Shown: positions 18,187-27,472, counted from the stretch's first letter. The stretch: 64,000 bases of DNA from an uncultured Psychrobacter sp. (GCF_947495825.1 NZ_CANMAH010000003.1:1-64000); one strand, 5' to 3'. Translations and numbers: made by a program. The notes: a model not told the origin generated them from the letters alone.

Positions 18187-19218
18187 ATGTCAACATTAAA
18201 TGTAGAAATGATTAAATCCGATAGCCAAACACCGCTATTACAAGTACAAGATGTGCATACAAGCTTCGATATTAAGCGTAAAGGCTCATACTTTTGGCAA
18301 AAGCCTGACACCCTAAAAGCGGTCGATGGGGTATCGTTTGAGCTGTTTGCAGGTGAAACCTTGGGGGTGGTTGGTGAGTCTGGCTGCGGCAAATCAACGC
18401 TGGCTCGAACCATCGTTGGTTTGGTACGTGCCAAATCTGGCAGTATTAAGTTTAATAATGCTGAGATGGTTGGTGCTTCCAAAAAGACTATGCGCCTAAA
18501 ACGTAAAGATATTCAAATGATCTTCCAAGATCCACTGGCCTCGCTCAACCCGCGTATGACCGTAGGTGATATCATTGCCGAGCCGCTACGTACTTATTAT
18601 CCAAAAATAAAAAAACCGGAAGTACAAGACGAGGTGCGCGCTATTATGAAAAAGGTTGGGTTATTGCCCAACCAAATCAACCGCTATCCGCATGAGTTCT
18701 CCGGTGGTCAGTGTCAGCGTATTGGCATTGCTCGTGCCCTGATATTAAAACCTAAAATCATTATCTGTGATGAGCCAGTCTCCGCACTTGACGTCTCAAT
18801 TCAAGCCCAGGTCATTAATTTGTTGCAAGATATCCAACAAGAAATGGGTTTGGCACTTATTTTTATCGCTCATGATTTATCGGTAGTAAAACACATTGCC
18901 GATCGGGTGCTGGTGATGTATTTGGGTCACGCAGTTGAGCTTGGGGTGGATAAAGCCGTGTATAGCAATCCAACACATCCTTATACGCAAGCGCTGATGT
19001 CTGCTGTGCCGTTACCTGATCCTATCGCTGAGCGTAACAAAACCATTCAACTATTAGAAGGTGACTTGCCTAGTCCAATCAACCCACCGTCAGGCTGTGT
19101 GTTTCGAACCCGCTGTCCGTTGGCTGATGAAGAGTGTGCTCGGATTGAGCCAATACTGGAAGGAACGTTAAATCATAGGGTGGCTTGTTTAAAAAATAAG
19201 GTGGACACAGCTCAATAA
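18187..19218 (+). CDS. oppF: Oligopeptide ABC transporter ATPase OppF
   Basis: A 343-residue ATPase with Walker A GESGCGKS, signature FSGGQCQR, Walker B IICDEPVSALD and H-loop IAHDLSVV, plus the typical GCVFRTRCPLADEEC extension. It completes the oppABCDF set as partner of OppD. Its last 7 bp overlap the end of the convergent DUF2798 gene; I see no terminator hairpin here. Confidence 0.93.
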   Translation: MSTLNVEMIKSDSQTPLLQVQDVHTSFDIKRKGSYFWQKPDTLKAVDGVSFELFAGETLGVVGESGCGKSTLARTIVGLVRAKSGSIKFNNAEMVGASKKTMRLKRKDIQMIFQDPLASLNPRMTVGDIIAEPLRTYYPKIKKPEVQDEVRAIMKKVGLLPNQINRYPHEFSGGQCQRIGIARALILKPKIIICDEPVSALDVSIQAQVINLLQDIQQEMGLALIFIAHDLSVVKHIADRVLVMYLGHAVELGVDKAVYSNPTHPYTQALMSAVPLPDPIAERNKTIQLLEGDLPSPINPPSGCVFRTRCPLADEECARIEPILEGTLNHRVACLKNKVDTAQ

Positions 19219-19466
19219 AACTCAATCCGGCTAAGTACATGCTCCTGCACAAAATACGCGCAGACATACGCGCTTGGCCACGCAAATACAAACGCCAGCC
19301 CCCACGACCCTAACAAATCGGCAAAAAAATGATCGCTGTACCCAGCTTTGACCAATATCAACGCAGTGGAGATAATGAGTGACATCATCAGCGCCATAAG
19401 ACCTGTAAAGATAAGCCGATAGTATTTGCGGCGAGTACGTATTTTAATAGTAGGTAGTTTTGCCAT
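19212..19466 (-). CDS. DUF2798 family small membrane protein
   Basis: An 84-residue protein with a basic N-terminus (MAKLPTIKIRTRRKYYR) and two hydrophobic segments (about 18-40 and 52-73). The layout, and the WGLAFVFAWPSAYVCAYF second helix, match the DUF2798 family. Function unknown. TAGGAC lies about 10 bases before the ATG. It is tail-to-tail with oppF and overlaps it by 7 bp. Confidence 0.75.
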   Translation of the reverse strand: MAKLPTIKIRTRRKYYRLIFTGLMALMMSLIISTALILVKAGYSDHFFADLLGSWGLAFVFAWPSAYVCAYFVQEHVLSRIEFY

Positions 19467-19875
19467 AATATTATCTAGTCCTACATAAAAGAGTCACGCT
19501 CGCATAATAATATCAGCATGACTTTATAATTCGGTAAACAGTTGAGTAAAGCACTATTCTTAATTTTTTGGCGTCTATGATATAGCGTGTAGAGCTATTG
19601 ATAAAACAACTATTATCAATGATAAGCTTTGCTATATCTTAATGACAATAGTTAACTTTTTGAAATTGTCTTACTTGAGACAGTCAGTTTTGCTACGATG
19701 GACAAGCTCACAACAAATTAATAAGGCCATAACATAGCAAATCAGCAGCAGCAAGATTCTCTACAAAAAACTCAAGTATCGTAGTAATAGGTAAGTATCA
19801 TGAAAAATTGCCCGCCATACTAATGAGCAAAAGCCGCAAAGCCAAGTTAAGTCAAGATTGTATATATAAACCAAG
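19467..19875. other. 409-bp spacer with one short inverted repeat
   Basis: Between the start of the DUF2798 gene and the end of the MATE gene. The only structure I see is an 8-bp inverted repeat, ATTGATAA (19597-19604) and TTATCAAT (19613-19620), possibly an operator for DUF2798. There is no plausible ORF. Confidence 0.35.
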
Positions 19876-21444
19876 CTATGAGCGTTTATTCTTTCTTATC
19901 ATACGATGCCTATGAAGTCGTCTCTGTAGTCGTCGATGCAATCTTGTGATACGGCGTAGAGGCGATAGTTTCCATACAGTGGTCGGTAAAATATCACGAA
20001 ACGACGCACTGGTGCCTGTATGCGCGCGAAACTCCTCAGACCTCTGTGCAGCCTCTTCTACGTTTAGGTGTTTGCCTTTACGCCACCCACCATGTAGATA
20101 TAGTCCTGCCCCCATCACAGCGGTTGCTATCATGCCTGCTGGAAACGACAGCCAAAGCGCATCGGTTCCAAGTAATGGATAAAGCCCAAAAGCAAAGCCA
20201 AGACGCACTGGGTACATCGAAATCACCATGACGATCAGCGGCCAAATCACATAGCCGTTCGCACGCATAGTGCCGAACAGCACTTGCGCTATCCCAAAAA
20301 ACACAAAGCCCCATGTCGCCATCAACTGAATATGTCGCCCAATCGGCACCGCTTCGCTGTCACTACCAAGGAACAGGCCCAAAATAGTTTCATCAAAAAT
20401 GGTCAGCACCCCAATCATAGCCCCTGTCAACATCACATTAAAGATAAGTCCCCAGCGTGTAATTCCTGCAACTCGGCTCCATTGATTGGCACCAATATTC
20501 TGTGCGACCATCGCACTGGCAGCGGCACTTAACGCCATTGCAGGCATTTGCACGTAGGTCCAAAGCTGCTGTGTGGCACTATAAGCGGCTGTCGTCTGTA
20601 CCCCCTCACGATTGATAAGCGACAGCATGGTTAATGCAGCTGAAGAGATAACGATCATCTGAGTGCCCATCGGCAACCCCTTTGAGAACATCGACTTTAG
20701 TATTTCACGGTCTGCACGCAAAAAGCGCAGCTCTGGTAACCTAAGGGTCAACACAGAACCACGCCAGTACAAGGTGACAACCATGCCAATAAGCGCTAGC
20801 GTGTTTGCGACGGCGGTTGCAAAGGCTGAGCCAAATATACCCCATTCGGGAAATGGTCCTAGCCCCAAAATCAGCGTCGGCGTCAAAATCAGATCAATAA
20901 CCACCGATATAATGATAAACCAAAGCGGCGTCGTAGAATCGCCCGTTCCGCGCAGTGCCATCATTAGCAGTGTAAAGGTCAGTGTGATGGGCATCGCAAC
21001 GAAAATCATCCGCAGATAAGTCAGGGCAAGGTTTAACGCACCTGCCGGTGTGCCAAGCAAATCAAGTAACGTCGGGGCAAATATCCACCCTATTGCTGAT
21101 ACCAATACACTTATCGGAATAATGCTACCCAGCGCTGTGCCCATGGTTTTCTTAACCATAGCGTCGTCACGGCGGCCCATTGATTGACCAATCAAAATAG
21201 TAGCAGCCATACCAAAACCAAAAACGAAGGATATCAGGATAAACATCAAGATGTTGCCGTTCGCCGTCGCTGCCAACGCCTCTTCACCTAAAAACCGACC
21301 CACCCAGATAGCATTGATTGAGCCGTTTAACGACTGTAGGGCAGATGATCCAAGGGTTGGTAATGCAAACAGGAGCATCGTTTTGGCAATTGATCCTTGG
21401 GTGAGGTCACGCTGTTTACCAGTGGCGGTATTTGTTTTACTCAA
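19876..21444 (-). CDS. MATE family multidrug/cation efflux protein
   Basis: A 522-residue inner-membrane transporter with about twelve hydrophobic segments and the internal two-fold layout of MATE proteins. Family features include LTQGSIAKTMLLFALPTLGSS at the N-terminus, IGQSMGRRDD, and the mirrored MVAQNIGANQW in the second half. It should export cationic compounds in exchange for Na+ or H+. The start is TTG, since AAAGGA is well placed for it and the next ATG would remove the first conserved block. The C-terminus carries an extra basic tail (about 50 residues ending in an Arg/His-rich stretch). Monocistronic. Confidence 0.88.
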   Translation of the reverse strand: MSKTNTATGKQRDLTQGSIAKTMLLFALPTLGSSALQSLNGSINAIWVGRFLGEEALAATANGNILMFILISFVFGFGMAATILIGQSMGRRDDAMVKKTMGTALGSIIPISVLVSAIGWIFAPTLLDLLGTPAGALNLALTYLRMIFVAMPITLTFTLLMMALRGTGDSTTPLWFIIISVVIDLILTPTLILGLGPFPEWGIFGSAFATAVANTLALIGMVVTLYWRGSVLTLRLPELRFLRADREILKSMFSKGLPMGTQMIVISSAALTMLSLINREGVQTTAAYSATQQLWTYVQMPAMALSAAASAMVAQNIGANQWSRVAGITRWGLIFNVMLTGAMIGVLTIFDETILGLFLGSDSEAVPIGRHIQLMATWGFVFFGIAQVLFGTMRANGYVIWPLIVMVISMYPVRLGFAFGLYPLLGTDALWLSFPAGMIATAVMGAGLYLHGGWRKGKHLNVEEAAQRSEEFRAHTGTSASFRDILPTTVWKLSPLRRITRLHRRLQRRLHRHRMIRKNKRS

Positions 21445-21615
21445 TGTTTGTCCTTTTGCGCTAGACCTTTAATGTGAGGCTGATTAAACGAAAACGCTCA
21501 TCATAAACCAGAAAGCTTGTACCGTCTTTATTAGAGCTGTAAACCCTCGGCATGCTTTATGATCGTTTGACTGTTATCTTTTATGTGATTGTCATACAGT
21601 TTGGAGAGGAAGATA

Positions 21616-21826
21616 ATGACTATGTTCGACACAAATTTAACTCGCTTTTATCATCATTATCAGAATATGGCTGGTCGATAAGCCTGAAACTGCCGAACTA
21701 ATGCTTGATATCATGCCGCAAGCGCAGGTTATCATGATGCCAGCAGTCGGTCATGTGCCAATGATCGAAGCGGTAAAAGAAACGGCGAAGGATTATAAGG
21801 CGTTTAGGGAAAGGTTGAAGAAATAA
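21616..21826 (+). pseudogene. Internally deleted alpha/beta hydrolase remnant
   Basis: A good ribosome site (GGAGAGGAAG) and ATG at 21616 open a frame reading MTMFDTNLTRFYHHYQNMAGR, then stop. From 21668, in another frame, a typical alpha/beta hydrolase C-terminus follows: WLVDKPETAELM, then a VIMMPAVGHVPMIEAVKETAKDYKAF segment with the catalytic-His-type GHVPMIE motif, ending at 21826. The middle of the gene, including the nucleophile elbow, is missing, so this is a deletion remnant with both ends kept. A terminator follows. Confidence 0.7.
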
Positions 21827-21860
21827 TTATTTAAGTTAAAAGGTTTGTTTAAAACTAAAA

Positions 21861-21891
21861 AAAGAAACATCAGCTGGTCTGGTGTTTCTTT
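21861..21891. terminator. Bidirectional terminator
   Basis: 13-bp stem AAAGAAACATCAG (21861-21873) and CTGGTGTTTCTTT (21879-21891) with one wobble, plus A and T tracts on either side. It serves the hydrolase remnant and the convergent nitronate monooxygenase gene. Confidence 0.9.
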
Positions 21892-21907
21892 TTTTTGGCT
21901 ATAGCAA

Positions 21908-22951
21908 TTACAAATCCTTTACCAGTCGCTCTAGTAACTCAGTCGTGCTTTCTTGTCTGGCCAAAGCGACTCCTTGTCCTGCCCATAAAGACTGGTGTTC
22001 TGCATCAAGGTTCTTTTTCGCATGCGCACGCAGGTCTTTGGTCATGGCATTTAATTGTGGGTAAGGTGGTAGCTCATGTGCGCTCTCAAATTGGCCAAAA
22101 TTACGCAGATAATCATTTAATAAGCCGCGTGCCTGCTTACCTGAAAACAGTCTTGTTAAGCGGGTCTCAGAACTGCGTTTATCTTGACTGACATCGAGTA
22201 GCGCCTGTTTATAAATATCATTAATGCCGCATTTATCTGTGGTCAAAAATGCCGTTCCTATTTGCGCCAGCTCAGCACCTGCCGTTTGAATCGCCTTGAT
22301 AGCTTGCCCGGTCATAATACCGCCGGCCGCGATTAACGGAATATCGGTACAAGCATGTGTTTGACTAATCAATGTCAACAGTCCCATGGGATCTTTTGCA
22401 CTTTCTTGCAACCAACCACCGCGATGGCCACCAGCTTCTACCCCCTGCACGCATACTGCATCTGCGCTAATATCCGCCCAAGCTTTTGCTTCCAATGGAT
22501 GATTGGCGGTACCGATGACGCGTGTGCCTAGACTTTGCAGGCGCTGCACTTGTTCGGCGCTAATAATACCAAAGGTAAAACTAGCGACAGGAACAGGATT
22601 GTCATAGAGCACTTGTAGCTGGTCTGCGAACCTAAGCGCTGGGCGTGCAGGTAACTCTATTTCAATATTTTGCTGTTTATAATACTGGCTTAGCCAAGCA
22701 GGAATCTCGCTGTCCAACGTACTAGAATCATGCTCAGACAACACCATCAGATTGATCATAAAAGGGCGATCGGTGAGCGATTTAATAGTGTCAATTTGCT
22801 TATCCAAAACATCTGGCGCCGTCGTGCCGGACCCTAATGACCCCAATCCACCAAAGTTACTGACTGTCGCCGCCAGCTCAGGCGTGGTTGCTCCTGCCAT
22901 AGGTGCTTGCACGATAGGGTAGGTTAAATCAAAGGTGTTAAGTAAGGTCAT
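21908..22951 (-). CDS. Nitronate monooxygenase (2-nitropropane dioxygenase family)
   Basis: A 347-residue FMN-dependent TIM-barrel enzyme. Family motifs are IVQAPMAGATTPELAATVSN at the N-terminus, GGLGSLGSGTT, CVQGVEAGGHRGG with the phosphate-contacting Gly/His region, and PLIAAGGIMTGQAI. Members oxidise alkyl nitronates such as propionate-3-nitronate. AGGAAG precedes the ATG. The upstream region has three clean dyads (23041-23109), suggesting dedicated regulation. The substrate is inferred from the family only. Confidence 0.85.
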   Translation of the reverse strand: MTLLNTFDLTYPIVQAPMAGATTPELAATVSNFGGLGSLGSGTTAPDVLDKQIDTIKSLTDRPFMINLMVLSEHDSSTLDSEIPAWLSQYYKQQNIEIELPARPALRFADQLQVLYDNPVPVASFTFGIISAEQVQRLQSLGTRVIGTANHPLEAKAWADISADAVCVQGVEAGGHRGGWLQESAKDPMGLLTLISQTHACTDIPLIAAGGIMTGQAIKAIQTAGAELAQIGTAFLTTDKCGINDIYKQALLDVSQDKRSSETRLTRLFSGKQARGLLNDYLRNFGQFESAHELPPYPQLNAMTKDLRAHAKKNLDAEHQSLWAGQGVALARQESTTELLERLVKDL

Positions 22952-23040
22952 GACGGGCTTCCTGTTTATTTTATTAGGCGTTTTACATGACTTACTTTAG
23001 CAAAGCTGGACGGCTTGCATGTTAGATAATGTGTATTTAG

Positions 23041-23054
23041 TTTCTAAATAGAAA
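23041..23054. promoter_or_regulatory. 14-bp dyad upstream of nitronate monooxygenase
   Basis: TTTCTAAATAGAAA is a perfect inverted repeat, 90 bp before the nitronate monooxygenase start. It may be an operator; unproven. Confidence 0.35.
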
Positions 23055-23066
23055 AGGTGAGTTTTT

Positions 23067-23109
23067 ACTACAAGATTGTAGTTAAGACATTTGACTACGG
23101 TTTTGTAGT
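23067..23109. promoter_or_regulatory. Paired 16-bp operator-like dyads
   Basis: ACTACAAGATTGTAGT (23067-23082) is a perfect dyad around GA. ACTACGGTTTTGTAGT (23094-23109) repeats it with three changes, 27 bp further on. Two equally long dyads 27 bp apart look like binding sites for a dimeric regulator. The half-site resembles the ACTA/TAGT operators of HxlR-type quinone or aldehyde sensors such as YodB (family knowledge). No such regulator lies in the window. Confidence 0.5.
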
Positions 23110-23130
23110 TAAATAATAGCATCAAAAAAA

Positions 23131-23174
23131 GGTCAGCCTCCAAACCATCAAAAAGATGACTAAGAAAACTGACC
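23131..23174 (-). terminator. Probable terminator of the DsrE gene
   Basis: GGTCAG (23131-23136) pairs with CTGACC (23169-23174) across a long loop. Read on the minus strand it is followed by a T run (plus-strand A run at 23124-23130). Confidence 0.5.
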
Positions 23175-23207
23175 TATTTTTATAAACTACTTACTTAGCT
23201 TAAACGC

Positions 23208-23585
23208 TTAGTTCAACTGCAAAGATCCCTTCGCATTCATCAACAGCTCAACCACATCATCACCACTAATTTTTGTAAAGCGTTTATCAATGGCGGATTC
23301 TTCTACACCGTTATGTTCCATGCAGGCGCCGCAGACTAAAACTTGTCCGCCTTTTTCGATAAAGTTTTCTAGCAAATCCTTAGCAGGATCAAACGGTGCG
23401 CCGATATCGACGTTATCCAAAGCATTAGGCAATGCTAGGTGTACCGCATCTACCATCAATATCACTGATGCAGAGTGACCTTTTTTAAGCGCGACACCTG
23501 CCATCGTAAAGACTAAAGTAATTTTGCTCGGGTTTGATTCACTATTATCAAACAGCGTACCTACATAATCCGTATTATTAACCAT
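23208..23585 (-). CDS. DsrE/DsrF-like sulfur-relay family protein
   Basis: A 125-residue single-domain protein with the DsrE-like fold. A Cys pair lies in LVCGACMEHNG, at the place where sulfur-carrying members have their active cysteine, after FIEKGGQV. Family members act in sulfur transfer, but many are uncharacterised, so only the family is assigned. AAGGAA lies well placed before the ATG. It stands alone, with a terminator downstream. Confidence 0.72.
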   Translation of the reverse strand: MVNNTDYVGTLFDNSESNPSKITLVFTMAGVALKKGHSASVILMVDAVHLALPNALDNVDIGAPFDPAKDLLENFIEKGGQVLVCGACMEHNGVEESAIDKRFTKISGDDVVELLMNAKGSLQLN

Positions 23586-23760
23586 TTTATTTTCCTTATT
23601 AGACTGTGTTTACTTAGACATTAATTAATATCCAATTGGATATTCTACTCACTAATATCCTAACATTTATTATATTTATTTATATAATGTAATGTTATAG
23701 AACAGTAGTCTTAAGGTTAACTGGCTGTGACAGATTATCAAAAATAAATTTACAGTTAGC

Positions 23761-24303
23761 CTAACCTAAAGGCGGCCACGGACGGTCATCATCACTCTCA
23801 ATCCACTCGGCTACATAGCCAGTCGGCGGCATATCCCAATCAGATTTGCCCATCGCATCCAGTACTTCTTGAGTTTCAATCACACGACCTTTACTAGTGA
23901 CACCCGTTCGTAGAAGGGCAGATGAGCAGGGCTGGCCTTTGACCCACATTGATTGTTCCACGTAGATCCAGCGCTCATCGATAGCAGCGACGTGCGTCTT
24001 AATAGTGACCTTATCAAAAGCGCGAATACGTTTGCGATATTGTACGGTGCTGCCAGCTACGACCAGCCCCCAACGCTTATGCAATAATTGTTTGCCAAGA
24101 CCAGTACGAATGGCAAAGTCAGTACGTCCCAAATCAAACAAGGTCAGCACGCGACCATTATTCATCTCTAAAAAATTATCAATATCTGTCAAGCTACAAC
24201 GAATCTCAATCTCGCTGGTATCTGCTAAGTCTAGTTGAGCGCCTTTTTGGTGAGCGATGACAGCCTTAGTGATAGATTTAGCATAACGAAAAAATGGATA
24301 CAT
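23761..24303 (-). CDS. Hotdog-fold thioesterase-like protein (THEM6/4HBT-type)
   Basis: A 180-residue protein with a single hotdog-like domain at about residues 25-150: CSLTDIDNFLEMNNGRVLTLFDLGRTDFAIRTG resembles the helix start of acyl-CoA thioesterase-like proteins, followed by strands around VVAGSTVQYRKRI and RWIYVEQSMW. Catalysis is not established. It lies downstream of the YheT-type gene with a gap of 48 bp on the same strand, so the two may be one operon. Confidence 0.7.
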   Translation of the reverse strand: MYPFFRYAKSITKAVIAHQKGAQLDLADTSEIEIRCSLTDIDNFLEMNNGRVLTLFDLGRTDFAIRTGLGKQLLHKRWGLVVAGSTVQYRKRIRAFDKVTIKTHVAAIDERWIYVEQSMWVKGQPCSSALLRTGVTSKGRVIETQEVLDAMGKSDWDMPPTGYVAEWIESDDDRPWPPLG

Positions 24304-24351
24304 GACAGATTCTCAGTAGTTTAAGGATTAGGATTATGACTTATTAAATTA

Positions 24352-25521
24352 TTATTCATTAGAAGCATTGTTAGGTGAAGTATTTTTATTTGAAGTGTTA
24401 TCAAGTGAAATATCGTTAGACGAAATGCCAATCGAGTGAAAAAAGGCGCTAACGGTCTCAGGGATCCAATTGATATCGAATTTTGAAGTCTTGGTTTTTT
24501 TACCATTCTTTTTTGATTGTTTAGCGTTTAATCTTACCGTATCACTCTGCTTGCTTGTTGAGCGATAACGCAAATAACCAATATGTCCACCGTGCTCAGT
24601 CTCCAAAATAGTGACGCTATCAGACACATCGTTTGGTGTGGCGGTAAAGCCAAGGAACGGATCGTCTTTGGCGCTAATCAGCAGTAGCGGATGAGTAACG
24701 TTGATAAGGTGCGGCAGTGCGGAGGCAGTATAATAATAGTGATTGTTGGAACGGTAGCCATGACGCGGCGCGGTAAAGATATCATCAAAATCGCTGATAC
24801 GATTGACGGCCTTAATAGAGGCGATTTCCTCTTCGCTTATGTCATTCGATAAGGCTTTTTTGATAATTGGATTGAGCAGATACGGCGTATAAATACGATG
24901 ACTCAAAAAGCTATGCATACTGAGTGCAGCCGACGACATATCGACAGGAGCTGAGACTACCACAGCACCCTCACATAGCGCATCATCGCCATATTCGCCC
25001 ATGTATTTTGCCAGTGCATTTCCGCCTAGTGAGACGCCTACCGCATAGATATGTGCATACTGCTCACGTAAATTCTGGAGCATATGATGCACCTCTTCGG
25101 TGTCGCCAGCATTATAAAAGACGCGACCATTAGCCGGAATACCGCCACAACTGCGAAAGTGTGCTACTACAAAGTGCCAGCCCTCGCTATGCATCTGATA
25201 CGCCAAGGCGCGTGCATAATGACTGTCACTGCTGCCTTCCATGCCGTGGAATAGCACCACTAAAGGGGTTTGCTCAAGCGTACCGTCGTCAGTTGCCTCT
25301 ATGGGATGCGCATCGTAGAAGTCATAAGCAATGTCTGTCTCACATAACGAGTCTTGCTTGACTGCGCGCCGATACTTTGGCACCTCTGGCGCTAAAAACT
25401 TAGGTAAGATACTTTGCAGATGTGGATTGGTCAGCCAAAATGGCGGCTTAAAAGGAGTGGGTGCAAACGGTTTTGCGGTATTTGAAGACTTTGCAGTGTT
25501 TGAAAGTTTTGAAGTTGGCAT
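24352..25521 (-). CDS. YheT family alpha/beta hydrolase
   Basis: A 389-residue hydrolase. Family features are the N-terminal FKPPFWLTNPHLQSILPKF, LVVLFHGMEGSSDSHYARAL (oxyanion region), the nucleophile in GVSLGGNALAKYMGE, DDPFLGF (catalytic Asp) and EHGGHIGY (catalytic His). The homologues are carboxylesterase-like with poorly known substrates. It is longer than the usual 320-340 residues owing to a low-complexity N-terminus (SNTAKSSNTAK) and an Asn/Ser/Lys-rich C-terminal tail. The thioesterase-like gene follows on the same strand. Confidence 0.85.
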   Translation of the reverse strand: MPTSKLSNTAKSSNTAKPFAPTPFKPPFWLTNPHLQSILPKFLAPEVPKYRRAVKQDSLCETDIAYDFYDAHPIEATDDGTLEQTPLVVLFHGMEGSSDSHYARALAYQMHSEGWHFVVAHFRSCGGIPANGRVFYNAGDTEEVHHMLQNLREQYAHIYAVGVSLGGNALAKYMGEYGDDALCEGAVVVSAPVDMSSAALSMHSFLSHRIYTPYLLNPIIKKALSNDISEEEIASIKAVNRISDFDDIFTAPRHGYRSNNHYYYTASALPHLINVTHPLLLISAKDDPFLGFTATPNDVSDSVTILETEHGGHIGYLRYRSTSKQSDTVRLNAKQSKKNGKKTKTSKFDINWIPETVSAFFHSIGISSNDISLDNTSNKNTSPNNASNE

Positions 25522-25816
25522 AAGTTAATCTTATCAAGTCGTTATTAAACAGTGTTTTATCATAACGTTCGGCCATGTTAAATCCAATGATTTATCGTGA
25601 ACGCATGATTACTAAAAATTGTTCTTATTTTATGGTTTTTAATCTGTCGTCTCTATTGTGCAATGTATTAAATTTAAATAAAACACAGTACTGCCGAGAT
25701 GGATTTTATGAAGCCTTTGGAGTGCAAAGCGCACAGCACGCGAGGAAAATTTATACCAGCAGAACGCTTTTATGAACGAACCTTTTTCGTTGAGAATTGA
25801 TTATGTTGTCCATTTT

Positions 25817-26413
25817 CTATGTTTTATCCAGTACTCGTCCATCCATTGCCAGCCGCTCTTTTAACGTCTCAATATCTTGTTCAGCGATAGTCACGGTTAA
25901 CGTAACCTGCTTGCTATAAGAGACATCATCAATACTACCGTTTAGGCTTTCTACTACATAACGGCATTGCGCCTCAGTAGCGAACTCTGCCAGTATTTGT
26001 ACTTGAGCCATTGGTACATAAGGGCGCAGTAACATTTCATCAACGGCCGCTTGCGCAGAGCCTGCATAAGCGCGAGTCAGGCCGCCAGCACCGAGCTTGA
26101 TACCACCAAAATAACGCACTACGATAATAATAACGTTACCGATAGACTTGTGCTGTAGGACGTTTAATATTGGTCGTCCAGCAGTACCGTTTGGCTCGCC
26201 ATCATCATCAAAGCCGGCACTGGTGGTGTTCTCGGGATCACCAATAATATAAGCCCAGCACCAATGACGCGCATCAGGATATTTTACGCGTAGTTGTTCC
26301 ACGTGAAACATTGCTTGTTCTCGCGTGGTGGCAGGATAAGCATAAGTGATGAATTCAGACTTTTTAATTTCAAGCCTGGCAGTGACAGCACGTTGTAAGG
26401 TTTGATAACTCAT
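25817..26413 (-). CDS. YigZ/IMPACT family protein
   Basis: A 198-residue protein of the UPF0029/IMPACT family: KKSEFITYAYPATTREQA, then ARHWCWAYIIG, SAGFDDDGEPNGTAGRPILNVLQHK and VVRYFGGIKLGAGGLTRAY, the family's most conserved run. A C-terminal ferredoxin-like domain follows. Its role is unclear; eukaryotic IMPACT acts on translation control. The coding sequence contains a perfect parS-type palindrome (26295-26310), which constrains codons for VEQLR. Confidence 0.87.
   Translation of the reverse strand: MSYQTLQRAVTARLEIKKSEFITYAYPATTREQAMFHVEQLRVKYPDARHWCWAYIIGDPENTTSAGFDDDGEPNGTAGRPILNVLQHKSIGNVIIIVVRYFGGIKLGAGGLTRAYAGSAQAAVDEMLLRPYVPMAQVQILAEFATEAQCRYVVESLNGSIDDVSYSKQVTLTVTIAEQDIETLKERLAMDGRVLDKT
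26295..26310. other. parS-like ParB-binding site, full match
   Basis: TGTTCCACGTGAAACA matches the bacterial parS consensus TGTTNCACGTGAAACA at every defined position. It lies inside the yigZ-like coding sequence. ParB loads on such sites near the origin for chromosome segregation (established in other bacteria). Confidence 0.75.
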
Positions 26414-26508
26414 ATTATTTTAATGTACGCCTTTTTATGAACAGACTTAGTTTAGATAGGATATGTTAAACTTGCTTCACTATAACAAAACTAATGGTAG
26501 CAAATAGC

Positions 26509-27213
26509 ATGCGTTTAGATAAATTTATTAGTAAAGCCACTGAGCTGTCGCGTAAAGAGTCCAAAAAGATTTTGCACGCAGGCGAAGTCACCGTCAATGA
26601 CGAAGTTATCAAAGATCCTGGTGTACATGTCGATATCATTAATGATGATGTCATGTGGGTAGGCGAACCGCTGTCAGTGGCGACAGGCAATCGTTATATT
26701 TTATTGTATAAGCCAGAAGGCTTTGAATGTACGTTAAAAGCCAAAGAATACCCTATCGTCACCGAGTTGATCGCAGTGCCAGAACTGGGTAGTTTACGTA
26801 TCGCCGGACGCCTAGATGTGGATACCACTGGCGCGTTACTGATGAGTGATGATGGCGGCTGGCTACATCGGGTGACCAGTCCTAAACACGAGCACGCAAA
26901 AGTCTACGAGCTGACCTTAGCGGATCCAATGGACAGCGATGCACAAGAAAAAGCCATCAAAAAGGTCGCTGAAGGTATTTTGCTAGAAGGGGATTACGAG
27001 CCGACCAAACCTGCGACGCTTGAGTTTAGCGACGAGACTCATGCCCGTCTGACACTAGAGCAGGGTAAGTACCATCAGGTTAAACGCATGATGGGTTATT
27101 TTGGTAATAAGGTCGTTGAGCTACACCGCGCCAGTATCGGTCATATCACGCTAGAAGGTTTGGATAAAGGGGATAGCCGCTTTTTGACAGCAGAAGAAGT
27201 CGCAAAATTCTAG
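26509..27213 (+). CDS. rsuA: 16S rRNA pseudouridine synthase, RsuA family
   Basis: A 234-residue enzyme with an N-terminal S4 RNA-binding domain (MRLDKFISKATELSRKESKK) and a catalytic domain. The active Asp lies in the family motif GRLDVDTTGALLMSDDG; KPATLEF and LEQGKYHQVKRMM complete the fold. RsuA makes pseudouridine 516 of 16S rRNA. The frame also has an ATG at 26494, but the family starts at MRLDKF, so 26509 is preferred; neither has a strong ribosome site. RsuA versus a close RluE/F-type relative cannot be fully separated by eye. Confidence 0.85.
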   Translation: MRLDKFISKATELSRKESKKILHAGEVTVNDEVIKDPGVHVDIINDDVMWVGEPLSVATGNRYILLYKPEGFECTLKAKEYPIVTELIAVPELGSLRIAGRLDVDTTGALLMSDDGGWLHRVTSPKHEHAKVYELTLADPMDSDAQEKAIKKVAEGILLEGDYEPTKPATLEFSDETHARLTLEQGKYHQVKRMMGYFGNKVVELHRASIGHITLEGLDKGDSRFLTAEEVAKF

Positions 27214-27288
27214 ACTTTATGCAGTAGAAAAGTTGCGTCATACTCTTTCCAACATCCACTCGTAAAAAGCCAGTTACCCAAAACAACT

Positions 27289-27327
27289 ATCAGCAGCAGA
27301 CACCATATCGGTAGTCTGCCTGCTGAT
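27289..27327 (+). repeat. Hairpin after rsuA
   Basis: ATCAGCAGCAGAC (27289-27301) pairs with GTCTGCCTGCTGAT (27314-27327) with a one-base bulge and a 12-base loop. There is no T tail, so it is a weak terminator candidate or an mRNA 3' stabiliser for rsuA. Confidence 0.5.
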
Positions 27328-27472
27328 GTTGCCTGTCTCTTAAAGCTGGGTAGCAATTTTGCAAAATAAAACGCTAAGCGCTTATCAAGCTCTTATAAAA
27401 ATCTACCAATGTGCTACAGTCTCAACTTCATTAATCTACTTTTTTACATAGTGTCGCTGTTTTCAATATAGT

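Noticed and set aside
25575..25775. 66-codon plus-strand frame upstream of the YheT-type gene
   Set aside because: No good ribosome site, no recognisable domain and AT-rich promoter-like content.
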